A stretch of 64,000 bases of DNA. Source: JBCCEJ01 sp039030335 (lineage in GTDB: Bacteria; Pseudomonadota; Gammaproteobacteria; HK1). This document shows, one piece after another, positions 51,736 to 61,364 of this stretch. The DNA is taken from NCBI GenBank assembly GCA_039030335.1, contig JBCCEJ010000008.1, positions 53,969 through 117,968 on the forward strand, read 5' to 3'. Under the pieces are notes generated by a model. It made no database searches. It was not told the origin of the DNA and worked only from the letters and a program-made list of their open reading frames with translations. The first letter of the stretch is position 1. Every line of letters starts with the position of its first letter. Both the position numbers and the translations under genes were made by a program.

Positions 51736-52503
51736 ATGAAACGTTTTGCAACAATCGCCCTGTATTGCTGTGTTGCTTTCGCCCCGATTGCGTACGTGCC
51801 CACTTCCCAGGGCGCGGACGCAACGATTGACACGAGCGCGTGGGCCCGCGTGCTTGCGCAGTTCGTAGACGCCGAAGGGCGCGTGGATTTCGCTGGACTG
51901 AATCGGGCGCCCGCGGATCTCGACCGGTACCTCGAAGGTGTGGCTGAGATTTCACCGATGTCGCATCCCGACCGCTTCGCTGATACTCAGGCGGTGCTCG
52001 CCTACCATCTGAACACATACAACGCGCTCGCAATGCGCGCTATCTTGAACGAAGACATTCCAGAGACGCTCGGCGGACTTACGAAATACTGGTTCTTCGG
52101 GTTGAAGGAGCACCCATTGGGCGGCGACTCGATGACGCTCCATGCTTATGAAAACGACATCATCCGCAAGCTCGGCGACCCGCGTGTTCACTTCGCATTG
52201 AACTGCATGTCGGTCGGTTGCCCGCGCTTGCCCCGCACCCCGTTTGCAGCCGCAAACCTCGAACAGCAGCTGTTGGCGGAAACGCGGCGCTTCATGGCGG
52301 AAACCCGCAATGTGCGCGTCGACCATGAGGAACGGGTAGTGTGGCTCTCCGAGATCTTCGACTTCTTTCCGGAAGATTTCCTGAGCGTTGCACCGTCACT
52401 GCTGGCGTACGTCAACCGCTATCGAGACGAGCCCGTGCCGGAGAACTACGACGTGCGCTTTGTCGACTACGACTGGACCGTCAACCGGCAGCCGGCTACG
52501 TAA
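51736..52503 (+). CDS. DUF547 family exported protein
   Basis: The 255-residue protein has a signal peptide (MKRFATIALYCCVAFAPIAYVP) and then the DUF547 core. Visible motifs are LAYHLNTYNALAMRAIL, HPLGGDSMTLHAYENDIIR, DPRVHFALNCMSVGCPRLP with the conserved cysteines, and VVWLSEIFDFFPEDF. DUF547 proteins are transglutaminase-fold-like and of unknown reaction. The start at 51736 has GAGGGG upstream. It is divergent from the radical SAM gene. Confidence 0.88.
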   Translation: MKRFATIALYCCVAFAPIAYVPTSQGADATIDTSAWARVLAQFVDAEGRVDFAGLNRAPADLDRYLEGVAEISPMSHPDRFADTQAVLAYHLNTYNALAMRAILNEDIPETLGGLTKYWFFGLKEHPLGGDSMTLHAYENDIIRKLGDPRVHFALNCMSVGCPRLPRTPFAAANLEQQLLAETRRFMAETRNVRVDHEERVVWLSEIFDFFPEDFLSVAPSLLAYVNRYRDEPVPENYDVRFVDYDWTVNRQPAT

Positions 52504-52754
52504 CATGACGCACCAGAACACCAGAGTTTCTGGCGACTAGCCGTTCGGCGATTCTTGCGCGACGCTCAGATAGCGCACGCGGTTCTTAACCTCCGCTACC
52601 CGTTCGCGCGGCACGGTGGCGAGCGCCCAGAACGCGGGCAGATCGAAACGGACCACACAGTCCCCTTCCCACGCGAAAATTGGTTTGCTATTTCGCCCGC
52701 ATATTCCCAGAATCGACCTGGCAATTTTGCACTCGCCTGCAATGGAGTCATCTT

Positions 52755-53750
52755 ATGAATCGCCGTTTTGTATTGGCGCTTGCCGCATTGCTGGTTTCCG
52801 CCAGCGTAAGCGCGCAGTCGCCGAGCTTCTTCCGAATTGTTAGCGGTAGCGCTGGCGGGAACTATTTCCCCATGGCGGGCATATTGGCTAACGCGATCAG
52901 CAATCCGCCCGGCTCGCGTCCGTGTGAAAAAGGCGGTCCGTGCGGTGTGCCGGGCCTCATCGCTATCGCCCAATCTGCCAACGGCTCTGTCGCCAACGTC
53001 AACGCGATACAGTCTGGCACCGCCGAGTCCGGTCTTGCGCAGTCTGACGTCGCGTTCTGGGGCTTCAACGGCTCGGGTGTGTTCGAAGGTAAACCCAAGC
53101 TCGACAAGCTGCGCTTCATGGCAAGCCTGTATCCGGAACACATTCACGTTGTGCTGCCGAAGAACTCGACGGTCACCAAGCTTGAAGATCTGAAAGGCAA
53201 GCGAATCGGTGTTGGTTTGCCGGCGTCGGGGGCACAGGTCGGCGCGCTGCTCATCCTGAACGCGGTTGGGCTGGAAAAGAACAAGAACTTTCAGGCTGAA
53301 GAACTGAATACCTCACAATCCGCAGAGCGAATCCAGGACGGTCAGCTCGATGCGTTTCTGACCGTGACTGGCGCGCCGTCTTCAGGCATCGCGCAACTCG
53401 CGTCGATCGCTGGCATGCGCTTGCTGTCGATACCCCAGTCGGTGCAAGACAAAGTCATCGCGCAGGCGCCGTTCTACTTCAGCTCACCAATCCCGGCCAA
53501 TGCCTACGAAGGACAGAGCGAAGCCGTCAACACGCTGGCAGTAGGCGCACAGTGGCTGGTATCTGCCGATCAGTCGGATGACCTGATCTACGGCATTACG
53601 AAGGCGCTATGGAGCAAAGCGACGAAGAAACTGCTGCGCCATCACGCCAAAGGCAAAGACGTCACTGCGGAAACTGCCCTCGGCGGCCGCGGTATTCCGC
53701 TGCATCCCGGTGCTGAGCGCTTCTACAAAGAAGCCGGCCTCCTGAAGTAG
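52755..53750 (+). CDS. TAXI-family TRAP transporter solute-binding protein
   Basis: The 331-residue protein has a Sec signal peptide (RRFVLALAALLVSASVSA, cleavage near AQS) and TAXI-family features: SGSAGGNYFPMAGILANAI, LPKNSTVTKLEDLKGKRIGVGLPASGAQV and GQLDAFLTVTGAPSSG. A Cys pair (PCEKGGPCG) lies near residue 60 and may form a disulfide. It captures a solute in the periplasm for the fused permease encoded next. The ATG at 52755 has GGAG upstream. A hairpin follows the gene. Confidence 0.92.
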   Translation: MNRRFVLALAALLVSASVSAQSPSFFRIVSGSAGGNYFPMAGILANAISNPPGSRPCEKGGPCGVPGLIAIAQSANGSVANVNAIQSGTAESGLAQSDVAFWGFNGSGVFEGKPKLDKLRFMASLYPEHIHVVLPKNSTVTKLEDLKGKRIGVGLPASGAQVGALLILNAVGLEKNKNFQAEELNTSQSAERIQDGQLDAFLTVTGAPSSGIAQLASIAGMRLLSIPQSVQDKVIAQAPFYFSSPIPANAYEGQSEAVNTLAVGAQWLVSADQSDDLIYGITKALWSKATKKLLRHHAKGKDVTAETALGGRGIPLHPGAERFYKEAGLLK

Positions 53751-53771
53751 TCCAAACCTCTGCAATTGAGT

Positions 53772-53796
53772 GCTGACCCGCATCACGCGGGTCAGC
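53772..53796 (+). terminator. Hairpin between TAXI receptor and permease genes
   Basis: A perfect 10-bp stem (GCTGACCCGC at 53772-53781 and GCGGGTCAGC at 53787-53796) with a five-base loop begins 21 bases after the receptor stop. No U-tract follows, so partial termination or 3'-end protection of the receptor mRNA is likelier than full stop. Such hairpins often let a binding protein be made in excess of its permease. Confidence 0.55.
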
Positions 53797-53911
53797 GAGG
53801 CCGCTCGGGTACAGTACGTCCCCGATCTCGTTGTTCGACTGACGCCGTCGCGAGGGCGGGGATGAATGATCTTTCCCCGAGCAATGCCGGTGTCATCAGA
53901 GTGTGAAGCCC

Positions 53912-56002
53912 ATGGCTGACACTACCGGCAAGCTCGATCTGGATCGCGCCGAAGCGCTAGAGGCACGCTACGACCCGGAAATGAGCTTCAGGCCGCTCTC
54001 GGCCATCGTGCGCAAGCTCATCTACGTAACCCTGGTCGGCCTCGGTATCTATCACTACTACACGGCCGGCTTCGGAATTCCGCGCGAGCAATGGCACAAG
54101 GGCATCCATATGGGCCTTGTGCTTTGCATGATCTTCTTCGTGTTCGCGGCACGGCGCTCGAGTCATGAAGAACCCGCCCGCAATACATGGTGGTGCCCTG
54201 GCAATGTGCCACTTTACGATTGGGTACTCGGTTTTGCGGCTCTCATTTCGGCCCTCTACATCCCGGTTACGTTCACCGGCGTAGATGTGTCGATCGCTGG
54301 ATACCATCTGGTTTTCGAGGAGCTTAACTACCGCATCGGGAACCCGAACAGCTTCGACCTGTTCTTCGGCACCGTACTTTGCATCACCATCTTCGAAGCG
54401 GCGCGGCGCGCGATGGGTTGGGTGTTACCGATCATCGTCGGCTGTTTTGTGGTCTATTCGCTGTACGGCAGTCAGGCCCCTCTACAAGTGCTGGTTATTC
54501 CGGACGTCAACTGGTCGCAGTTCCTGAATCACGTTTATCTGACGACCGAAGGGATCTACGGCGCACCGATCAAGGTCATTTCGACCTTCGTATTCCACTT
54601 CGTGTTGTTCGGCGTGATCGCGCAACGCATGGGGCTCGGGCAGTTCTTCATCGACATCGCACAGATCGTCGCGGGGCGCTTCGCGGGCGGGCCGGCCAAG
54701 GTCAGTGTTCTCTCATCATCGCTTTTCGGGACCATCTCGGGCTCCTCCATCGCCAATACGGTCACCACCGGCTCACTGACCATCCCTGCGATGAAACGGG
54801 TGGGCTATCCAGGGCATTTTGCAGGTGCTGTCGAAGCCGCCAGCAGCACCGGCGGACAGATCACGCCCCCGATCATGGGAGCGGCCGCCTTCCTGATGGT
54901 CGAGTTCCTGGAACTGCCCTACACGACCATCATCGCCGCCGCCGCGGTGCCGGCGCTCATGCACTACATCGCGGTGTTCGCCATCGTGCACTTCGAAGCG
55001 AAGAGACTCGGTCTGCGCGGGCTGTCCCGGGATGAACTGCCACGCCTTGGCAGGGTGCTGCGCGAAGGATGGCCAACGATCATCCCGTTGGTCATCCTCA
55101 TCACCGTGCTGTTCAGCGGATATACGCCGTACTACGCCGCGTTCTCCGGGATCACCGCGTGTATCGTCATCGGTTTTGTTAATCCACGTAACCGGCTGAC
55201 AATTCGCGATCTGCTCGACGCGTTCTACATGGGGTCCAAATACGCTCTGGCGGTCGGCGCCGCGGGGGCGGCCGTGGGTATCGTCGTCGGCGTGATAACG
55301 CTGACCGGCGTTACGTTCCGCCTCGGCTTCATGGTTACCCAGGGCGCACTCGGTACGGCGGAAGTGTTTCACGCAGCATTCGCGTTTCTGCCGTTCGAAC
55401 TGTTTACGATCGACGGCGCTACGCTGTTCGTGTCGCTCGCCTACATCGCCATGGCTTGCGTATTGATGGGTGCCGGCCTGCCGACGACGGCGCTCTACAT
55501 CATGCTCTCCGCGATCGCCACGCCTGCGCTTGGCAACCTCGGCGTACCTCCCCTGGCCGCGCATCTGTTCGTGCTCTACTACGGTGTGCTGGCCGACATC
55601 ACGCCACCGGTATGTACCTCGGCATATGCAGCCGGCGGTATCGCGGGCGCCAATCCGTTCCGCACCGGGCTCACGGCGTTCAAACTTGGCAATGCGAAGG
55701 TCATGGTGCCGATGGTATTCGTGTACTCGCCGGCCATGTTGATCGTGCTGGACGATTACTTCACGTGGAACGAGTTCCTGCTGACCACCGTGACCTGCAT
55801 CGCCGGCATCGTCATGCTTGGCGCCGCACTGGTCGGCTTCATCGTGCGCCCAATGGCCTGGTTCTGGCGCTGGCTACTCGCGATCGCGTCGATTGCGATG
55901 GTCGCGCCAGACCCCGAGGCGAACGCCTGGGCGCTGGCACTTGCCGCCCCGGTGCTGCTATCGCAGTTCATTCCGTGGTGGCGTGACCGCCGTCAGGTGT
56001 AA
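53912..56002 (+). CDS. TRAP transporter fused permease (DctQ-DctM)
   Basis: The 696-residue membrane protein has a small N-terminal DctQ-like four-helix part (about residues 30-190), followed by a DctM part of about 12 helices. FVFHFVLFGVIAQRMGLGQFFIDIAQ and SLFGTISGSSIANTVTTGSLTIPAMKRVGY are typical of the TAXI group, as are SSTGGQITPPIMGAAAF and PPVCTSAYAAGGIAG. It moves the TAXI-bound solute using a sodium gradient. The ATG at 53912 is used. It lies 160 bp after the receptor gene. Confidence 0.92.
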   Translation: MADTTGKLDLDRAEALEARYDPEMSFRPLSAIVRKLIYVTLVGLGIYHYYTAGFGIPREQWHKGIHMGLVLCMIFFVFAARRSSHEEPARNTWWCPGNVPLYDWVLGFAALISALYIPVTFTGVDVSIAGYHLVFEELNYRIGNPNSFDLFFGTVLCITIFEAARRAMGWVLPIIVGCFVVYSLYGSQAPLQVLVIPDVNWSQFLNHVYLTTEGIYGAPIKVISTFVFHFVLFGVIAQRMGLGQFFIDIAQIVAGRFAGGPAKVSVLSSSLFGTISGSSIANTVTTGSLTIPAMKRVGYPGHFAGAVEAASSTGGQITPPIMGAAAFLMVEFLELPYTTIIAAAAVPALMHYIAVFAIVHFEAKRLGLRGLSRDELPRLGRVLREGWPTIIPLVILITVLFSGYTPYYAAFSGITACIVIGFVNPRNRLTIRDLLDAFYMGSKYALAVGAAGAAVGIVVGVITLTGVTFRLGFMVTQGALGTAEVFHAAFAFLPFELFTIDGATLFVSLAYIAMACVLMGAGLPTTALYIMLSAIATPALGNLGVPPLAAHLFVLYYGVLADITPPVCTSAYAAGGIAGANPFRTGLTAFKLGNAKVMVPMVFVYSPAMLIVLDDYFTWNEFLLTTVTCIAGIVMLGAALVGFIVRPMAWFWRWLLAIASIAMVAPDPEANAWALALAAPVLLSQFIPWWRDRRQV

Positions 56003-56022
56003 AACTGATCCGGGCCGCGCTG

Positions 56023-56946
56023 TCAGGTTCGACCTACCACCCGCTCACTCAAGATCTCGAGCGCGTCTTCGAAACTCGGGGTCTTAGCATCCGCTGGTGT
56101 CACGCCCGCTTCCACGGTGCGCGCGAGAGACATCCGGGTGCGCTCAGTCATCAGAGGGCTGATATCGAGTTCGGCGAGGTTCTCACAGGCTTTGTCCATC
56201 TCTTCCATACGGCGTTTGGCGTGCACGAGGTGGGTGGCCGTCAATGACCGCACCATGCCGGCGAAGGTGCGCGCGTCGATATCTCCGAAACAACGAAGTA
56301 CTTCGTCGACCAGACCGGCACGATGCGCCGCGACCATGCACTCGACCCCCAATACCTCGAGTCCCTTGACCATAACTGAGCGAATGATCTTGACCGCGGA
56401 CGCATCGCCCGCCCGGTCGCTCAAAACCTCGACGTTGAATCCGAGCGGCTGGAGAAAGTCAGCCGCGCGCTGCGCACCCGGCCCCGACAAGACGAACGGA
56501 ATCCGGTAACCCGAGGCAGCGAAGCTGCCCATCGCCGCAAAGTCTACATAGTCGATCCCGCCATGCTGCATCTCACGCGCAATGTCGGCGGTCTGCGGTC
56601 CAGTGAGTGTATTCACATCAAAGAACAGCGTGCCGGGTGGCAGGAACTCTCTTGCGGCCAGCGCCGCATGCCTGGCCTCGATTCCGGTGACCACGGAGAA
56701 GACGGCACCGGCCGCACCAAGCGTTTGTGTATAAGCACCGGCAATTTCCACGTCGAGTGCGCGCGCGCGTTGCGCAATGGCGGCGCCCCGAACGTTGTCA
56801 CCGAGCCCCGTGTCCACAGACATGAGGCGTCGGTCAGGCTCTGCCGAACGCCATACGTCGGCGAGGCCTCTCGCGAGCGCAGTACCGGCCTCACCAAGTC
56901 CGAGGGTAGCGATGGCGGTAATGTCCTGGGAGTCATTCGAATTCAT
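56023..56946 (-). CDS. NAD(P)-binding beta-hydroxyacid dehydrogenase-like protein, DUF1932 type
   Basis: The 307-residue protein has a Rossmann GLGEAG (16-21) at the start of 6-phosphogluconate dehydrogenase-like folds, VNTLTGPQTADIAREM and FAAMGSFAASGYRIPFVLSG, and a Lys in KIIRSVMVKGLEV as the likely catalytic lysine. The C-terminal half is DUF1932. It probably oxidises a 3-hydroxyacid. It converges on the TRAP gene and is divergent from the M3 peptidase gene across a 294-bp region in which I see no gene. Confidence 0.87.
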   Translation of the reverse strand: MNSNDSQDITAIATLGLGEAGTALARGLADVWRSAEPDRRLMSVDTGLGDNVRGAAIAQRARALDVEIAGAYTQTLGAAGAVFSVVTGIEARHAALAAREFLPPGTLFFDVNTLTGPQTADIAREMQHGGIDYVDFAAMGSFAASGYRIPFVLSGPGAQRAADFLQPLGFNVEVLSDRAGDASAVKIIRSVMVKGLEVLGVECMVAAHRAGLVDEVLRCFGDIDARTFAGMVRSLTATHLVHAKRRMEEMDKACENLAELDISPLMTERTRMSLARTVEAGVTPADAKTPSFEDALEILSERVVGRT

Positions 56947-57240
56947 TGGTGCACCGACGCTCGTTCGTGGATGGAGACGTGGAAAAACACAAAACTACAC
57001 GTTATTCATCGTCACACGCACTCTGAACGCTCCGCGGGGACCAGCTCGAACCGCGCAATGGCGGGCGCTGACCGTCATGAGCTCGACGTAGCGATATGCG
57101 AACCGGAGGCACCCCGGCCTCGTTCGGCTCCGGACCTGGCCGCCGGTAAGCGGCCAATTCCGTACGTCAATTCTTCGCAAAACCCTGGTACTTACACGGC
57201 GACGCCACCATATCCGGGCAACAGGATTGCGGAGCTGCAC

Positions 57241-59262
57241 ATGACCAACCCCCTTCTCAGTGATTGGAATACGCCGTACGGATTGCCACCGTTTGCGCTC
57301 ATCAGCGATGAAGATTTCGCGCCCGGTCTGGATGAAGCCCTGGCGCTCGCACGCAGAGAATTCGAAGCCATCCGCGATAACGCGGACGCGCCATCATTCG
57401 CCAATACCATTGAGGCCCTGGAGCTGATGGGTGGTGCGCTGGATAAAGTTCTCAGTTCGTTTAGCGCGGTTACCGGCACCGACTCGAACGACAGGCGCGA
57501 AGAACTCCAGCGCGAATTTGCTCCAAAACTCTCCGCGTTCTCCTCAGAGATCTCGATGGATCCCAAACTCTTCGCTCGTATTGACACGTTGTGGATGGAG
57601 CGCGAGAACCTTGAGCTCACCGACGAGCAGCAGCGCGTCTTGATGCTGCGCCATCGTGCTTTTGTACGCTCTGGCGCACGTCTTACGGGATCAAGCGCGG
57701 ACCGCCTGAAGGAGATCAAGACGCGTCTGGCGGTCCTCGGCACGCAGTTCACCCAGAATCTGCTGGCAGATGAAAGATCCTGGTTCATGGCGCTCAGCGA
57801 AAATGACCTGGCAGGCCTTCCAGATTTCGTGCGCGATGCGGCACGGGCGGCCGGTCAGGAGAAGGGTGTGGATGGCCCGGCGGTTACCCTTTCGAGATCG
57901 CTTATCGTTCCGTTCCTGCAGTTTTCCAGTCGCCGCGATCTCAGGCAAAAGGCGTTCGAGGCCTGGGCCTCGCGCGGCGCCGGTGGCGGTGACACCGACA
58001 ACCGGGGGATCGCTGCCGAAACCCTGAAGCTACGCGAAGAGCGAGCCAGGCTCCTCGGTTTTGAAACCTTTGCTGACTTCAAACTATCTACCGAGATGGC
58101 GAAGACGCCCGGTGCGGTAGAAGCCCTGTTGATGAGTGTCTGGACGCCCGCGAAGTCCGCGGCAGACCGCGACGGCAGGGTCCTGGAGGGGATGTTGCAT
58201 GAAGACGGTATCGACGGTCCGCTATTGCCTTGGGACTGGCGCTACTACGCGGAAAAACGCCGCGCCGCGGAGCACGACCTGAATGAAGAGGAACTGAAGC
58301 CCTATTTCCAGTTGGATGCCATGCTTCAAGCGGCCTTCGATTGTTCCAACCGCCTCTTCGGCCTCGAGTTCGAAGAGCTCGACGTCGACCTGTACAAAGA
58401 CGACGTACGAGCGTGGGATGTCACGCGAAACGGCGAACACATTGCGGTTTTCATAGGAGACTATTTTCATCGCTCGGGCAAGCGATCTGGCGCCTGGTGC
58501 TCGGCATGGCGGTCGCAGCAAAAACTGAAAGGCAACATTCGCCCGCTCGTCCACAACGTCTGTAACTTCGCCAGGCCCGCGGAGGGTTCTAAAGCGTTGC
58601 TCAGTTACGACGACGCGCGCACCCTGTTTCACGAGTTCGGCCACGCGCTGCATCAAATGCTATCCGACGTGACTTACGAGTCGATCTCCGGCACTTCCGT
58701 AGCACGAGATTTCGTAGAACTACCTAGCCAGCTGTTCGAACACTGGCTGGAGGTCCCGGAGGTGCTGGCGAAGCATGCGCTTCATGCGCAAACAGGTGAA
58801 GCCATCCCGGCGGACCTACTCGCACGACTGTTGGCCGCGCAAACTTACGACATGGGCTTCGCGACGGTCGAATACACAGCGTCAGCTTTGGTCGACCTCG
58901 CGTTCCACAACGGACCAGCCCCGGCCGACCCCATGCAAAAGCAGGCCGAGGTTCTCGAGTCAATTGGCATGCCGGGCGCCATCGTCATGCGCCACGCGAC
59001 TCCGCAGTTCGCACACGTGTTCGCCGGTGACGGATACTCTTGCGGCTACTACAGCTACATGTGGTCCGAAGTCATGGACGCTGATGCTTTCGAAGCGTTT
59101 GGCGAAGCCGGTGGCGCGTTCGATGAAGAGACTGCGAAGAAGCTCGAAACTCATATCCTGTCGGCCGGCGGTTCCGATGAGGCCGATGTACTTTACAAAC
59201 GCTTCCGCGGAAGGATGCCCGGTGTCGACGCATTGCTCAGAGGCCGCGGTCTGTCTGCTTGA
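57241..59262 (+). CDS. M3-family zinc oligopeptidase, dipeptidyl carboxypeptidase-like
   Basis: The 673-residue protein has the HEFGHALH zinc site, with His464, Glu465 and His468, and a downstream Glu ligand in ELPSQLFEHW. The N-terminus NPLLSDWNTPYGLPPFALISDEDFAPG resembles Dcp enzymes, which remove dipeptides from C-termini of peptides. GYSCGYYSYMWSEVMDADAFEAF is the family's C-terminal channel region. The ATG at 57241 fits the family; a far longer frame upstream is an artefact of antisense openness. No signal peptide, so it acts on cytoplasmic peptides. Confidence 0.93.
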   Translation: MTNPLLSDWNTPYGLPPFALISDEDFAPGLDEALALARREFEAIRDNADAPSFANTIEALELMGGALDKVLSSFSAVTGTDSNDRREELQREFAPKLSAFSSEISMDPKLFARIDTLWMERENLELTDEQQRVLMLRHRAFVRSGARLTGSSADRLKEIKTRLAVLGTQFTQNLLADERSWFMALSENDLAGLPDFVRDAARAAGQEKGVDGPAVTLSRSLIVPFLQFSSRRDLRQKAFEAWASRGAGGGDTDNRGIAAETLKLREERARLLGFETFADFKLSTEMAKTPGAVEALLMSVWTPAKSAADRDGRVLEGMLHEDGIDGPLLPWDWRYYAEKRRAAEHDLNEEELKPYFQLDAMLQAAFDCSNRLFGLEFEELDVDLYKDDVRAWDVTRNGEHIAVFIGDYFHRSGKRSGAWCSAWRSQQKLKGNIRPLVHNVCNFARPAEGSKALLSYDDARTLFHEFGHALHQMLSDVTYESISGTSVARDFVELPSQLFEHWLEVPEVLAKHALHAQTGEAIPADLLARLLAAQTYDMGFATVEYTASALVDLAFHNGPAPADPMQKQAEVLESIGMPGAIVMRHATPQFAHVFAGDGYSCGYYSYMWSEVMDADAFEAFGEAGGAFDEETAKKLETHILSAGGSDEADVLYKRFRGRMPGVDALLRGRGLSA

Positions 59263-59521
59263 CACCGCGTTGCGTGCAACCCTTTTAGCACCTTGCTTTC
59301 CGACGACCCGCCAAGCCCAAGCCTGCGGCGCCTTTCGGCGAACGAAGCGCAGAGCACCAAAGATCGGGAACAGCAGGAAACCCACCTTCGCGCTCTTGTA
59401 GCGCGGCGGCAGCTTCCGGATTATTGCACTATCAACGTCGCCGGGGAGGCGACTCGGTGTGTGTTCGTGCGGGTAGCGATCCAGCCTGCGCAAACTCGAT
59501 AAACAGCAGCGGGGGGTTCGA

Positions 59522-60343
59522 ATGACCAGCATGGATTTTTCGTACGACCCGGTGACCGCGCTCGACGAAGCGAGCGCGACCGGGCCGACCGCGGAACTGT
59601 TTGCGGATATTCGCGCAACTATGCAGATTCCGCTGGTCACCTCTATCTGGCGAGGACTGGCAGGGATGGATGACAGCCTCGCAGCTGTCTGGGCGCCGAC
59701 CCGCCCGATCTACGCGGGCACGGATCCGGCGGTTGAGCTCAAGCGCGTGGTCGATGCCGCCCGGCTACCGATTCCGGCACCGCTGGCGCCGACCCAACTC
59801 GCTTGCCTCGGCGTGACGCACGATGACCTGACGGCGATTCGTGCCATCGTTGGCGCATACAACCGTTCGAACGGCATGAATCTCGTGACCCTCGCCGCAC
59901 TTCTGTCGGAAACCAGTAACGCCGCCGCAGCAAGTCATCGCGTATCTCCAGTACCCGCCTGGACGGATTTCCCGGCACTGCTGCCTCAGCCGGAGATAGC
60001 TGCGGGAACCTGGGATCTCGTGCGCCACGTGAATGCGTTTGGAGCGCCCGGGTTGGACGCTAACGTCGCAACACTCTGGCGCCACCTGGCCCATTGGCCG
60101 GCTCTGCTCGCCATCATTCATAGCGGCTTCGCACCTCTGCACGCCTCTGGTGCAATCGACGCGGCAACAGCCGAGATCGTCGAGCTTGCACGTGATGCAG
60201 GTGTGCGGATGGCACATCTTCGTGGCGATACATCAGGAATCTCAGACGCAGCGCGCTCCACGATCACTGGATATGTACGCACACCTACCCAGGTGGTGCG
60301 CATGGTAACTCTCGGGCACGCGCTGGAAAGGTGGTTGAGATGA
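59522..60343 (+). CDS. DehI-like halocarboxylic acid dehalogenase family protein
   Basis: The 273-residue protein has two related helical halves. The first has GPTAELFADIRATMQIPLVTSIWRGLAGM, the second LDANVATLWRHLAHWPALLAIIHSGFAPLHASG. The paired repeat with IWRGL/LWRHL matches the DehI family. DehI enzymes hydrolyse D- and L-2-haloacids, but many relatives are uncharacterised. I cannot confirm the catalytic aspartate by eye. GGGGGG-type upstream sequence makes the ATG at 59522 credible. The 259 bases before it hold no gene I recognise. Confidence 0.7.
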   Translation: MTSMDFSYDPVTALDEASATGPTAELFADIRATMQIPLVTSIWRGLAGMDDSLAAVWAPTRPIYAGTDPAVELKRVVDAARLPIPAPLAPTQLACLGVTHDDLTAIRAIVGAYNRSNGMNLVTLAALLSETSNAAAASHRVSPVPAWTDFPALLPQPEIAAGTWDLVRHVNAFGAPGLDANVATLWRHLAHWPALLAIIHSGFAPLHASGAIDAATAEIVELARDAGVRMAHLRGDTSGISDAARSTITGYVRTPTQVVRMVTLGHALERWLR

Positions 60344-60641
60344 AGCACACGGCAGTGAAATCAGCGCGCCCAGCCTGCGGGCTCACAACAGATTCGCCTG
60401 CTTGATGCTCAGCACAAAGTCATTCACTACGCAGCCGCACCTGGTGCTGAGGACAACCTGAGGGCCGTCGATTTTTCCGCGCCGCTATCGAGCTATGGCA
60501 GAAGGCGGCTGACCGGCGGTCGAGGGGGTACCGCACGGACTCCGGCGCAACCTTGCCAAATTGGGGCGTTCGCTATCATCGCGGCGGGCCAGTTCCTGTC
60601 ATGACAGATGACTGGCCGAACGCGTCGCCGGGTTGCTGAAG

Positions 60642-61364
60642 ATGGTCCGGACCGGGCCGCGGTCAGCATCGCTGCTCGCGTTATGCAAAGGATTTTCCTC
60701 GCTTGGTCGCAAAGCGCGAGGCACCCGCGTAGCCGTCGCCTACGGCTTTCTGGTGTTCGCGACCATTTGTTTTGGAGCCAACACCACGCTCGCGAGACTG
60801 GCTGTCGGCGAAGTCTCGCCGATGGTGATCGTGGCACGACGCTGGCTGCTGGTGGTCTGGCTGCTAGTTCCGTTGAACAACCGAACGTGGGCCGCGGACC
60901 GGGCGGTCCTGAAGGGATGCCCGGCCTACGTCTGCATAACGGGCGCGTTCAGCCTATCGGCGTTTACCGGTGCGTTCTTCCTGGCCGCACATCACACCAC
61001 CGCCATCAACATGGGCATCATCGCCGGGATGCTGCCAGTCTTCGTGCTGGTGGGCGCATTGGTGTTCTACCGTACGCCGACCCGTCCGCTACAGTGGGCG
61101 GGCGCCGGTATCACGGTGGCAAGTGCCGCGGTGGTAGCATCAGCCGGTGAGTTCGAACGCCTGCTGGCCGTGCGCCTCAACGCAGGCGACATGCTCATTG
61201 CGCTGGCGACGTTACTTTACTCTGGTTACACGCTCGGGTTGCGACAACGCGCGGCGAGCTGCAGGCGCAGCGTAAAACGCGCACCACCGGTCTGCGCGTC
61301 GCCTCCGGATCCACCGGCTACGTTGGCAACATCCACCCTGGCACCCATCGCACGCGCGAGCTGA
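60642..61364 (+). pseudogene. EamA-family (DMT) transporter truncated at its 3' half
   Basis: The frame encodes about six membrane helices typical of EamA proteins (AYGFLVFATICFGANTTLARLAVG, GIIAGMLPVFVLVGALVFY, MLIALATLLYSGYTLGLRQR). It then changes at about 61245 into arginine-rich sequence that is the antisense of the sensor kinase gene, ending at 61364. Complete family members have ten helices and about 300 residues, so the second repeat is missing. It overlaps the kinase gene tail to tail by 139 bases. The start may be the TTG at 60633. A rearrangement junction here is likely. The 289 bases before it hold no gene I can name. Confidence 0.7.

Noticed and set aside
56563..57240. Upstream extension of the M3 peptidase frame
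   Set aside because: It is antisense to the DUF1932 dehydrogenase gene and has no peptidase similarity. The ATG at 57241 matches the family start.
59270..59285. Small inverted repeat GTTGC-GT-GCAAC after the M3 peptidase gene as a terminator
   Set aside because: A two-base loop is too small to form, and only a short T-run follows.
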